Below are positions 31,546-44,100 of a DNA stretch of 64,000 nt, in pieces. Source of the DNA: Strix aluco (taxonomy: Eukaryota; Chordata; Aves; Strigiformes; Strigidae); the NCBI RefSeq assembly GCF_031877795.1, contig NC_133970.1, positions 47,932,828 through 47,996,827 on the forward strand. The letters are read 5' to 3'. Numbering within the stretch: the stretch's first letter is position 1; every line of letters starts with the position of its first letter. The position numbers and the translations under genes were made by a program. The notes beneath the pieces were generated by a model, which made no database searches, was not told the DNA's origin, and worked only from the letters and a program-made list of their open reading frames with translations.

Positions 31546-34262
31546 ATGCCAACGAGGGAAGGTGCCCTCCTGGACCTGCTGCTTGTGAACAGGGAAGAGC
31601 TTGTGGGGGAGGTAAAGGTCGGAGGCCGTCTGGGGTGCAGTGATCATGAGATGATTGAGTTTTCGATCCTTGGAGAAACAAAGAGAGGAGTTAGTAAAAC
31701 TGCCACCTTAGACTTCCGCAGGGCTAACTTTGACCTGTTCAAGAGACTGGTTAACCAAATCCCTTGGGAGGCTGCCCTGAAGGAAATGGGAGTCCAGGAA
31801 GGCTGGACATACTTCAAGAGCGAAGTCTTAAAGGCACAGGAGCGGGCTGTTCCCGTGTGCTGGAAAACAAGCAGGCGGGGAAGGAGACCGGCCTGGCTAA
31901 ACAGGGACCTTTGGCTGCATCTCAAGAACAAAAGGAGAATCTATCGCCTTTGGAAGAGGGGCCAGGCCTCTCATGAAGACTATAAAGACGTAGTGAAGCT
32001 ATGCAGGGAGAGCACTAGGAGAGCCAAAGCGCAGCTAGAGCTCAACTTGGCTACAGCTGTTAAGGATAATAAAAACCGTTTCCATAAATTCATTAACAAC
32101 AAAAGGAGGATTAGGGAAAATCTCCCTCCTTTACTGGATGCAGAGGGAAACATGGTAACTAAGGATGAGGAAAAGGCTGAGGTGCTCAACGCCTACTTTG
32201 CCTCAGTCTTTAGCAGTGGAAGTGGCTGTTCCCTGGACACCCAGACTCGTGAGCTGGGAGATGGGGAGGGGAAGCAGACTGAGGTCAGCACAGTTGAAGA
32301 GGAGGTGGTCAGAGACCTGCTACACCACTTGGCTGCACACAAGTCTGCGGGACCGGATGGGTTACACCCAAGGGTGCTGAGGGAGTTGGCAGATGTGCTC
32401 GCCAAGCCGCTTTCCATGATTTACCTGAAGTCATGGCTGACTGGGGAGGTCCCATTGGACTGGAGGGTGGCAAATGTGACACCCATCTACAAGAAAGGCA
32501 GGAAGGACGATCCAGGAAACTATAGAGCTGTCAGTCTGACCTCGGTGCCAGGGAAGGTCATGGAGCAGGTCATCTCGGGTGCCATTAAAAGCCATATAAT
32601 GGACAACCAGGGGATCAGGCCCAGTCAGCATGGGTTTATGAAAGGCAGGTCCTGCCTGACAAACCTGATCTCCTTCTACAACAGGGTGACCTGACTATTG
32701 GATGAGGGAAAGGCTGTGGATGTTGTTTACCCTGACTTCAGTAAGGCCTTTGACACCGTTTCCCACAGCATTCTCCTGGTGAAACTGGCTGCTCGAGGCT
32801 TGGATGGGCACACGCTTTGCTGGGTAAAAAACTGGCTGATGGCCGGGCCCAAAGAGTGGTGGTGAACGGAGTTAAATCCAGTTGGTGGCCAGTCACGAGT
32901 GGTGTCCCCCAGGGGTCGGTGTTGGGGTCACTCCTGTTTAACATCTTTATTGATGATCTAGACGAGGGGATCGAGTGCACCCTCAGTAAGTTTGCAGATG
33001 ACACCCAGTTGGGTGGGAGTGTTGATCTGCTCGAGGGTAGGGAGGTTCTGCAGAGGGATCTGCCAGGCTGGAGCGATGGGCTGAGGCCAACTGGAGGAGT
33101 TTCAATAAGGCCAAATGCCGGGTGCTGCCCTTGGGCCACAACAACCCCCAGCAGCGCTACAGGCTTGGGGAGGAGTGGCTGGAGAGCTGCCAGTCAGAGA
33201 GGGACCTGGGGGGGTTGATTGATAGCAGGATGAACAGGAGCCAGCAGTGTGCCCAGGTGGCCAAAAAGGCCAATGGTATTCTGGCTTGCATCAGAAATAG
33301 TGTGGCCAGCAGGGACAGGGAAGTGATCTTGCCGCTGTACTCGGCACTGGTGAGGCCACCCCTCGATGAGTGGGTTCAATTTTGGGCCCCTCACTCCAAA
33401 AAGGCCATTGAATGACTCGAGCGTGTCCAGAGAAGGGCAACGGAGCTGGTGCAGGGTCTGGAGCACAGGTCTGATGGGGAGCGGCTGAAGGAACTGGGGG
33501 GGTTTAGTCTGGAGAAGAGGAGGCTGAGGGGAGACCTCATGGCCCTCTACAACTCCCTGAAAGGAGGGTGCAGAGAGGGGGGATGAGTCTCTTTAACCAA
33601 GTAACAAGCGATAGGACAAGAGGGAACGGCCTCAAGCTGGGCCAGGGCAGGGTCAGACTGGCTCTTAGGAAGCATTTCTTTACAGAAGGGGTTGTTGGGC
33701 GTTGGAATGGGCTGCCCAGGGAGGTGGTGGAGTCCCCATCCCTGGAGGGGTTTAAGGGTAAGGTTGATGTTGCAGTTAGCTCTGCCTCTTTGAACCTGCC
33801 TCTCCACGTGTCAGTGGCGCTCAGGTCGCAGAGACTAATACTGCAACACCACAATTAGCCTGCCTCATTAAACCTGCCAATCCACATGTCAGTGGCGCTC
33901 AGATCGCAGACTAATGCTGCAGGAGGTTAAGACCTTCACGGGGACACCAGTACAAACACCAATATGATGGATACAAAATGTCCGTTTATTAAACTGTGTA
34001 TCTCACCTATATACATTCACCAAGTACCTCCTTCGTGGGTGTGCCCTTAACATTACAAGCCTGTCCATCACCTTACCTCGTAACAAGGGAGGGCTACAGC
34101 TATTCCTTCCGTACATCGCGAGATCTTCCGAACGCCACTCCCTACAGGTTGACACGGCGCTTAGGGATCTGGTGTAGTTGGGAACTGTCAGTGTGAGGTC
34201 AATGGTTGGACTGGATGATCTTCAAGGTCCTTTCCAACCCAGATGATTCTATGATTCTGTGA
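31546..34262 (+). mobile_element. CR1 LINE copy 2, long 3' part of ORF2, interrupted by a solo LTR
   Basis: ORF 31546-32694 (382 codons) covers the end of the endonuclease region and the first half of the reverse transcriptase ([36 protein letters not shown]). It stops at a TGA (32692-32694). RT continues in other frames: [19 protein letters not shown] and the FADD catalytic motif at 32817-33218, the C-terminal domain at 33122-33415. The 3' terminus (GATGATCTTCAAGGTCC, then GATTCTATGATTCTGTGA) ends at about 34262. The element is broken by at least one stop, two frame changes and a 379-bp solo LTR at 33768-34146. It is younger-looking than copy 1. Confidence 0.9.
33768..34146 (-). mobile_element. 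Solo LTR, alpharetrovirus-like, inserted in CR1 copy 2
   Basis: 379 bp with TG...CA ends and a perfect 6-bp target duplication GGTTGA (33762-33767 and 34147-34152). The uninterrupted CR1 copy at 50-51 kb shows the empty-site equivalent near 51680. A 6-bp duplication is typical of alpha- and betaretroviruses. On - the AATAAACGGACATTTTG segment, followed by a CATATTGGTG run, is laid out like avian leukosis-type LTRs. The U5 end holds two diverged copies of a segment of about 70 bp (each with TCAGTGGCGCTCAG), an internal duplication. No internal genes remain. Confidence 0.82.
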
Positions 34263-35078
34263 GATGCTGAGTTGGAGAGGCACCATTCAAATGTGTTAGG
34301 ATTTTTTAAAAGTATTTTCTAGGGGGAATGAGGCAAGGGAAGGACTGATGAGTACTTGATTTTGGAGCAAAAATCAGTATTCATATAAGTATACTTATTT
34401 GTTTTACATATGTGAGTGGTGCTGCATGCAAACTGGATGTGCTGGATAATTTTTGTGAGTTAATAGTATTACTGGTGGTACTATGACACTTCAGGGTCCT
34501 GATGTGGAAACGATTCATCAGAGTGTGATTTGCACACTAATTATAACATATCTTAAGTATTGTATTTAAAAGGAGTATGCAGATGTATTGGCACCTTTCT
34601 TCCCTCCCACCTACCTTAGAAATACTTCTTACTTAGAAAATTAAAGTTTTCAGTAGTAAATGTTGCAAAGCTGAACTTCTTCACATATCAGTGAGTTGGA
34701 CTTTAAATGGAGATGACAATAAAAATGAATGTAAGCAGCTGCTCTTTATTTATCTTTATTTATTTTCCTCTTAACTGTAACTGTTAACCACAGCATGGTT
34801 TCTTGAGAATAATGCTTTATGGCATGGAAGCACCTTGGTTTGGTATGTAGAGATTACAAAATCATATTGTTGTGCTATAAATTAGCATCAAGCATAGTGC
34901 GATGTGGTCAACTAACGCTCCCTGATCTGTATTTCATGTGTGGTGCTCTGTTAACCCTCTCCATATTTTTTTTCCATTTTGTTTCCTGAAAATCTTTTCC
35001 AAAACACTTTATTGACTTTTGTTTTATTAATTACAAAAATCCATATTTCATTTCAGTTTTGTTTTGTTTTTCCTGCAG
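34263..35078. other. End of ELOVL7 intron 1
   Basis: AT-rich; ends in a polypyrimidine tract and AG at 35077-35078, the acceptor of the ATG exon. Nothing else recognised. Confidence 0.6.
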
Positions 35079-35172
35079 GCAGCATCATAAAATCTTAATC
35101 AACTGAAAATGGCCTTTAACAATCTGACATCAAAGGCTGTGCTACTGTATGATGAATGGATTAAAGATGCCG
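35079..35172 (+). other. ELOVL7: ELOVL7 exon with start codon
   Basis: Acceptor TTTTTCCTGCAG ends at 35078, 30 nt of 5' UTR follow, ATG is at 35109-35111 in the context GAAAATGG, and the donor GTGAGT starts at 35173. It encodes the first 21 codons plus one base. Confidence 0.93.
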
Positions 35173-38100
35173 GTGAGTCATTTAAGTCTAAGACTTATTA
35201 AATTTCAATAATTTTGAATAGCAATGTGTACCTATTCTAGGTGTACTGTTTATCAGCTTAAAGTAGCTTTGTCTTCCTGTAAATGTTTCTAAGACTTGTC
35301 GGGTTACTTATTGATGTTTTTAACTTTAAAGAACAGACTAGTTTCTGCATTTTTTAAAAAAAGGAAGAAACAACACTCAGCTAATTTATGGGTATAACCC
35401 CAGACTAAATAAAGTGCAGATGGTGATTCTTCTGTAAGAGTTTCTGGCTTACCTGAACATATAGTTTGCGTTTTTTCTGTGCTACTAAATGTAAAGCTTT
35501 AACTTTTTTTCATTAATGAACAATGGTATTTTATCAGTTAATTGAGCTAGGTGCATGGTGTTACTGTATTTTGCTTTTGCAAAGTAAAAGAAATCCTGAT
35601 GAGTTATAGTATCTTGAAATTAATCCTCAGAGTAATTTACTTTATCACAGTCCTCTTGAAAAGGAGTGTTAGTCTCTTGTTGCAGCTGGTATGAGGATAT
35701 TAAACATGCTTTGTTTTAACATTGTTGTTCTATAGTTCTGTATGCTTACCAAAAAATGACAGAGAAGATCTCAAGTTTGGGGTTAAAACCCATCTGTCTC
35801 AGTGGCATCCCTGAGTGTTCCTCACCATGGTAGGCACATAATGACAGGGATTAGCTGATTCCTGGGGAAAACTTGAGAAGCAGTTAAGGTTTGATCAATA
35901 AAATTATTAATTTATCTTTTCCAGTATAGCTGAATACCATTTCTCTTGTTCTATAGTACCACATCATGCAAGTGAGAAGGGAGTTTTATCAGTATGACTT
36001 GTGTGGGTGAAGTGGATTGGGATGGAGCTGGGTGATAGAGCATTTCCTCTGCAGTGTCTGTGACTTCAGAATTTGAATCCCTTGTGTGGTGGTTTGACCT
36101 TGGCTAAATGCCAGGTACCCACCAAGTTGCTCTATCACTTCCCCCCCTTCCCCTTTTTTTCTCAACAGGGCAAAGAAGGGAAAGAAAATAAGATAGAAAA
36201 AAACCCAACCCTTGTGGGTAAAACAACAGCAGTTTTAACATAAGCAAAGCGAAGCAAAGGTCCCCGCATGGAAGCAAAAAAAAGCAAACAGATTTATTCT
36301 CTACTTCCCATGAACAGGCGATGTCGGGCCTTCTCAGGAAGCAGGGCTCCCATACGCGGAGGGGTTGCCTCGGAGGACCAAGGGTGACCCCACCCCCTTC
36401 CTCCTTTCTCCCAGCTTTATACTGAGCAGCCGTCAGATGGTCTGGAATATCCCTTTGGTCAGTTGGGGTCAGCTGTCCTGGTTGTGTCCCCTCCCAAGAT
36501 CTTGCCCACCCCGTCCCACTGTGGGAGGGGGGGAAATGTCGGAAAGAGCCTTGGTGCTGTGTAAGCACCACTCAGCAGTAGCCACACCACCAGGGTGCTA
36601 TCAACACCCTGCCAGCTCCCAACATCAAACACAGCACCATGGGGGCTGCTACAGGGGAAAACCAATTCTGGCTCAGCCACACCCAGTACACCTTGTCTCT
36701 GCCTACCAGTGATTGTATTTGGCATCTTGTAGCATGCTGTTAGTGGCTGGACATGTTTTCCTCAGGATCAAGCTGAGAAGACCAATGGGAAAGCTTTGGT
36801 AGTGTCAATGCAAGAAGTAGATGCAGAAAAAGCAGTCAGTTGTGAAGAGCTGGTGATTCTCTTGCAATGTAACACATAGAGATTTCATTTTTTAGCTAAT
36901 GCCTGGTGCTGTGGTTCACAATCCTCGCTGGTCTGTGGGCAGCAGCACTAGGCACGTTACAGGCTAGGTACAGCATTATAATGTGCTTTCCTCCTCAGTC
37001 TGTTTTAAAACTTCCAGTGGCTGTAAACATCAGAGGGTCTCGTGGGCGATGTGTTACTTGAATGCCGTGGGTTGAAGATCACTGATTTAAGACAACTGGC
37101 TATGAATTAAACATTTAACAAAAATTGCAGTGGTATAATTTCACCCACAAAATATAGCAACAAACTATGAAAGCAGCCGTTTACTGAGTCAATAGTTAAA
37201 TTTGGGGTAATTCAAAAACAAATCTTCTAAAAGTCAGTTTATAAAAGTAAATATTTTTTAAAAATTACATTAAGTTTGTGTTATTTCTCCTGCTTATGGA
37301 GAAATGTTGGTCTTTGGTAAGCTGGGACTCACAGAAGGGTGCAGCAGAATCATGGTGAAGCTTAGAGGGAATGTCTGCCAGCTTCAGCTGTGGGGAGAGG
37401 GAGCAGGGCATGCATAGGAGAAGGACTCTCTGCAATAGTTCTACCTGGGATAACTTGCAACAGTTTTGCCATTTGGAGGTTTGTAATATGAAAGTGTGTG
37501 GTTTATGGTGCTGTGAAAGTAGTGACGTGTCTGGAATGAACAGACACAAGCCTCAAGAACTAAGCTATGAATACCAACTGATGGGACAGAATGTCTTCTA
37601 ACTTTAAAATCTTACTATGTCTAACACCAGCTTATAAAGCTCAAGGATCTTGAAAAATGGGGCTACTCCCTGTCTGTGACTTGAACTTGTTCATGCTTTT
37701 CCAGAAGAATGAAGCCTCACATGGAAATGCAGCCTCAGTGATCTGCTTGTGCATTGCCTTCCTATGCTGCCCTCTGAGCCGTGTTCATGTGTAAAAATGC
37801 AGACTTTTCATGAGGGAGAGCTCTAGACTGAAAATCAGGTCGCTCGTGATTCTGTGTCTCCTCTTCATTATGTGTGAAGAATTGATGCAGAAAGGAGCAT
37901 AGAATCCTACAGGTGCTAAATCTTGTTATCTAGTTGATATGGATTTGAGGTGAAAGGATTTTGAAACTTGATTGGTGACAGCAAAACCTAAACTGTTAAG
38001 AATTAAGTACCTTTTTGTAGCTGTTTTAGGATTTAGTAAGTATTGGAAAGATCCGATTTTTGTTGTGTGTGTGTGTGTTGTTTTTTTCTTTTCTTTTCTC

Positions 38101-41100
38101 CCTTCCTCTAGATCCAAGACTGGAAGGCTGGCCACTCATGTCTTCACCTTTTCCAACAACCATTATCATTGGGACCTACATTTATTTTGTCACTTCCTTA
38201 GGACCCAAACTCATGGAAAATAAAAAACCTTTTGAACTCAGGCAGATAATGGCGCTTTATAATTTTAGCGTGGTAACCCTCTCTTTATATATGACTTATG
38301 AAGTAAGTTCTATTTTTATTTGTAACATATTTATATATTTCATGTCTCTATCTTCATACCAAGTTTTAATAAATTTATTAATACAATTTCCACTCTGCAA
38401 TTCTCAAAAAACTATTATTCTGATTGTCGTAATTATATTTCTCCAAGCTGTATGCTAAACTAATTGAGCTGATAATTGAAAAAAAGGGAATATCATACCT
38501 AGAAAGACTGTAAAATATTTTATGTGCCATTATATATAATTTAAAAAATTAAAAACCTTCGTAACTTATTTAATTTCCCTGGGTTGTACCAGGTAGACTA
38601 CATGGTTTTTCTTTGTTGTAATTATTTCTGTCCTATTACATGATACTCAACACTGATGTTTCAAACACTGTATATAGAGTACATTTATTATAATATCCAG
38701 TTTGGGGATCTTCATCCTTAAAAAAAAACCCAAACCAAAAAAAACCAACCAAAAATCCTCAAAAAACAAACCATAAAGATCTTTAGCATTGATTTTTATC
38801 ACTTCCCCTCCCAGTAGTAAATGCTCTTTCTCTCAAGAGGAATGTTGAGATTTTGCTGTAGTTCATAACTCAAGCAAGTGTTAGACTTTAAGACTGGAAG
38901 GCCTGATGAGTTGTATAGGGTTATGGGTTGAATGACCTGAAAATCCTTGACCATGAATGTATAGACTATGTAGAAGCTTTAATTTAGAACCTTAAACCTT
39001 AAGATAGATAATATCTGTTGTTTTGGGGTGTGGTGGTGATGTTTTGGGTTTGGTTTGTTGTTTTTTATTTTGTTTTTTTAAAGTGTAGCTATTTAACAGT
39101 AGTATTATGTGAATGATAGCCTTATACATTTGCTTGGTGAAGCATCACTATGCTAGTAGTACTGACTCTCTTTGTGTGAAATTTTGCTGTGTGGCTATTT
39201 CAGGTTTGGCAAATTGGTAATGATTATCCTGCCAACCTTTCAGTTACCTCAATTTGCATAAATTTCATTATGAGTTACAGTGAACTGCTTGACATTTCTT
39301 TTAACAGCACTCTAAAGGCAGTGCAGCAGTAGCTACTTTGTGTCATGACTGTTGTGTGGAAAAGCTATAAGTGGTGGGCAAGATGCATACGTTTGCTATT
39401 TAGACTTTGTTTTGAAAAATCACCAAATTTCCTCATGTGATTTGGTGATAAGTTTCATTTTGGTTATAACCCTCAGGAAACTAAAAAAAAAAAAAATAAA
39501 CTTCTAGTGTCTGACACTAACATAGTCTTCAATTACTCTGCTATCAAGACTTCTATTTTACAATTTCATGAAAGAATGCATAGATAGAGTTTAACAGATT
39601 GAATCTCTGCTATTGTCTGGCTCTCAGCAAAAAACTGATTCTTTCCTTCTTTGGATCTAAGCCATTCTGTGGGTGCTTTAGTTTTGTGCTGTCTTGATGG
39701 TGTTTCAAATCTTGTTTCATTTAAGCAACTGATTCTTTTAGGAAATTAAACATCTATTGTGGTCACAGACCAAAACACTTCATCTGTTAAGAGAGCTGAA
39801 CCTCCTATTGTGCATGAGTGGATGATAATCAATTGATGAGAAGTACTTTTTAAACAGATGTAAGATACAGTAGTCCTTAGAGGTTGGCTGGCAAATGAGC
39901 CAAGTGTAATATTAACAATGTCGATCTTGTCTGAGTTCTAATATATTCCAAGAGAAAAGATTAAATGATACTTGTTACATATAGTCCTTTGGTCCTGTAC
40001 ATGTGCTCTTGATTATAAAACCCTAGCTTCTCATCCCTGATATCAGTGAAAGATTAATTGAATCATGCAGTTCAATGAAGCAAAATTTTAGAAACTGATA
40101 CTAAAAATATAGTGCATATTGATTTGTTCCTTGTCTTTAATGATATTAAGCCATATTTTTCTGTTGTGCTGGTTTTCTTTTGGTATTAAGATGTTTGGCT
40201 TTGATAGCAATTTTCAAAAAAATTTCAAAATGGTTGATTTGTTTTTGTAGTCTGATTTACACAATAAGTTGTTTTTCTAACATTGTTTTTGACATGTTTC
40301 TCCTTTTTGGTTACTAATGGTGAGATAATGGGTGTAGGAGGAAAGTTCTTGTCTATAGGTGTGGTCCTGGAATTAGAAATTCATTAATCTGCAACAGCAA
40401 AGGATTTTATGGTAGCTAGCCCACGCAGAGATAGATGACTGACAAGGTTGCTGATTCAACAAGTTTTTAATGCTGTTTTCCCCTCATGCTTAATGATTGC
40501 AAAAGTAATCTGAAGTTAATGATTTTTTTTTCAAAATATATAAAGTTAAATCTTTGCCCTTTCCCCTTTCTTTGCTCCAGTTTCTTATGTCAGGTTGGGC
40601 CACAGGATACTCATTCCGGTGTGATATCGTTGACTACTCGAGGTCACCCACAGCTCTAAGAGTAAGTTGCCAAATGCAAGGACAAATTGTTATGCTGCGC
40701 TGACTTTATTTTTGGAAATGCTTTTTGAACAACCAAATGCACTGCTGTAGAGTAGAATGCAGTAAATGGAAATGCCCTCTTGCATAATGTAGAGCATGTG
40801 AGTTAACTGGAGGGGTTGATTAGGAAAAAGAAAGAGGCAATGTATTTGTTGGCTTCTTCATCTTGGTTTTAACATTCCTTCAGGATTAAAGAATGTTTTC
40901 TGTTTTTAAAGAAAAAACAAACAAACTATACATTTAAATATTTGTCAACCTTGTGACACCACTTACTCATCGCAATACTTTCCTTTTATATAGTTACTTA
41001 TTTTTCCTGCAGCTGTTTAGTTTTATTTATGACTACTATGATTTGACAATTTCTGGGTTTTACTCTTGCAGATGGTACGAATTTGTTGGCTTTACTACTT

Positions 41101-44100
41101 TTCCAAGTTCATTGAATTATTAGACACTGTAAGTATTTGTAGCCTAATAAAAGAAGTAGTGATGTTTCCTTTTCACAGTAGAAGAACCAGTGCTGTTGGG
41201 GGATGAGGGCATAAATTGCTCTGTATTTAGCCCTTCAGTCTTCAATTATTGGAATGCCATCAAGGTGTTTACCCTTATCTCTTTTCATCTTGTTGTCCCA
41301 TCACACTGTTGTTTTTTGATTATCAGGAAAAATGTTAATGAGAGAACACACCTTTAAAAATTTAGGAAGCCCTGATAACTTGTCTGTTTAACAGCTGAAT
41401 GTTGTGCTATGGCAATGCTTGTCTCAACACTGCAGATAAAAAATGGTGTTGATCATGTTGAATTTTTTCCATGTCATCTTCAGATTTTATCTTCCATGTT
41501 TGAAATATTTGCATCAGCAGCTCTGAATACAGCATAAATTGCCCTACTTACTTGCTCTAAATTCCTGTGTATGCCTTGGTGGTCATGACTATAGATGTAT
41601 TTGATATCAGGCTGGCACTCTGCTGTTTCAAAGAAAGTCTAAGCAGCAATGCATTAAAGCAGAATGAAGACCTCGCTCACCACCAGCAGCCATCTGCCTT
41701 CCCCTCTTCCCAAGACTGACACCTAGTATGGTTGGTTTAGCTATTCTCAAACCAGCTTCTGAGTGTTGGAATCAGCTGTGATTTCTTTTGCCTTATTGTG
41801 TGTGAGGCACAACAGTGGTGATTCAGGAGCTGACTCATGAGCAGTTAGGATGTTCTACACCCTGCAAGCAAAGTTAGTCATCTGATTTTCATCTGCAAAT
41901 ATTCCTGATTCAACACTGGAAGATTTTACTGACTGGGACAAATGGAATGGTAATGGAAGGGCCAGGAATGCTAAAACTAGAAAAGCCTGATCAGTTTAGT
42001 CCTCTATTTACCTCTACTAACCACTGGTTAGGTTGCTGCTTTTTAACTAATCCTGGGCTTGAAAAAATCATCGGTTCTGGTTTTTTTGTTTGTTTGAGTT
42101 TTGGGGTTTTTTAAAATTTGTTTTGTTTGAATCCATCCAATTAGGTACCTGTTTCTCAGAAGCTTTTTGGTTTTATTGCAAAAGAAATTTCTTAGCTGTA
42201 TTTAAGTTAGCTGTTTCCAAATGTTTTTCCTGTCAAACCAGATTTTTTTTTCTTCTGTGTTCCTTTCTTTGCTATCTGATACTACCCTTTGCATGACCTG
42301 ACTTCTCCTTACACAGTTTTCTTGCTCTGTCTTCCCTTAGCACTTCCCTTGATGTCCATCCTTTAAAATGTGGCCTGTCAATATCCATTAAGAATACCTA
42401 CATTTATTCTGTCCAATTTTGCCTTTTTCCAAGGGTAGCTAAGTCAGTGTTCATAATAGTGCTATTTCTCTAACTTAATATTTTCTTCTCTCTGTATCTG
42501 TTTCTAGTCCTTTGGTTAATTTTCTCAAATGGCGCTGCCTTGGTAGTTCAGGGGACTTCAAATCTGATGCTTCTAGATACTTTTCAATCCAAGCAAGTCC
42601 ATTTTATGCTGTCTGTTGCACGCATAGGTGATGGCTCAACCTTGGACACTTGCTTTCAAAGCTTGCCCTGGCTTTTGAGACTCCACAGGTGGATTTTACA
42701 TACTGGTTTAACTTTTTTGAAAACTAGTTTGCATATCCAGAGCCTCAGTTTCCCTTCTCCCAAGACTGCAACTATGAAGAATTTCTAAATGTATAGTAGT
42801 GAGTAACCAGCACTGATGCATACAGTTTTTTGTATGTATGTTGGGCTTGATTATCTCCTGTAACATTCTGTTCATTAAAAATATGTTTCAGATATTTTTT
42901 GTGCTGCGTAAGAAAAACAACCAAGTTACATTCCTGCATGTCTTTCATCATTCCATCATGCCATGGACCTGGTGGTTTGGAGTCAAATTTGCTGCAGGTA
43001 GTGGAGAGACAGTTTGAGTTGTACATATCTGATGGTAGTAAAAGTTAACTATGCTAGACAAAAATATTTAAAGAACAGAATTTAAAAAATCTTGCAAATA
43101 TCAATCTGCAGTATTTCATGGAACAACCAAGATCACCATACATAATTATTTGAGTGGGGAGTACTAATTTTTCCGATTTGACAGCATTTTGTGCAATGTT
43201 GGTCTCTTGTAAGGGGAAGAAGGTGCAGAGGAGAGAGGTGTATGTAAGCAAAGAGCATTATTACATGAAAACATACTGCAAAATCAGAAGTACTAGGGGA
43301 GAAGTATGAGGCAGATAACTCTGTTGAAACTAAATCAAAGGCATTTGTCCTCCTGAAATGTAAGAATTGAATTGGAGGGGAGGACTGTGTTCTCATTGTT
43401 CTTGCTATCCTTTGTTTTGCCTGTTTAAGATTTATTCAGGCTTTGTTGCAGTTATTTTTACTGGCCTTGGGTAGCATAATTGGGGCTTATTTACATGTAA
43501 TACTTTGGCTTTCTCAAAACTACAGAGATAATTTCTGGACCTTATTTATTGCAGAAACTTATTTGAACAGTAATGAATTGAAAGTCTTTGTCCACTTCTA
43601 GCTTACCTTCACCTTCTCCTTTCCTGCTCTGTGTGTCTATGCATGCATCTTTCTATGCTATAGTATTAGTGTGCAACACTAATAAATATAGTTTGCCATA
43701 AGAATAGTCTGGTAATCATGGAGCAGAGAAATGCAGTGTCATTTAGTAGTACATCTCTAGGAGGGTGTGGGTTTTTATAGGAGTTTCTACCAAGAAAGAG
43801 GGAGTTTTGTACATGTTCTTTCACTCATGTCCTCTGGCATGTTTGGTTTTTTTTCTCCCAGAAAATCAGTGACGGATTGATGAAAAGAACTATTGCCTAT
43901 TAAATCATATTTGTTAGGGCCTGTTCTATGAATACAAAAATAAGCCCTGAAAGCAGACCAGAAGATTTGTAGATGGGGTCCTCTGAACATGTTCCGTGTG
44001 CAGATTTTCCTAGTGATAAAAGGATATACTTCTGCTGTATTTGTTGAGTTAGGAAGCTGGTGTCTTGATCATGTCTTTCTCAAATGTTGCTGAGTAACTG

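Larger units (their letters stand above)
38303..42891. other. ELOVL7 introns 38303-40580, 40662-41071 and 41129-42891
   Basis: Ordinary intronic sequence around coding exons 3 and 4. Short ORFs such as 42540-42788 show no family signal. No mobile element recognised. Confidence 0.55.

Noticed and set aside
36104..36571. 155-codon ORF in intron 2 region
   Set aside because: Contained in the class II solo LTR at 36085-36690.
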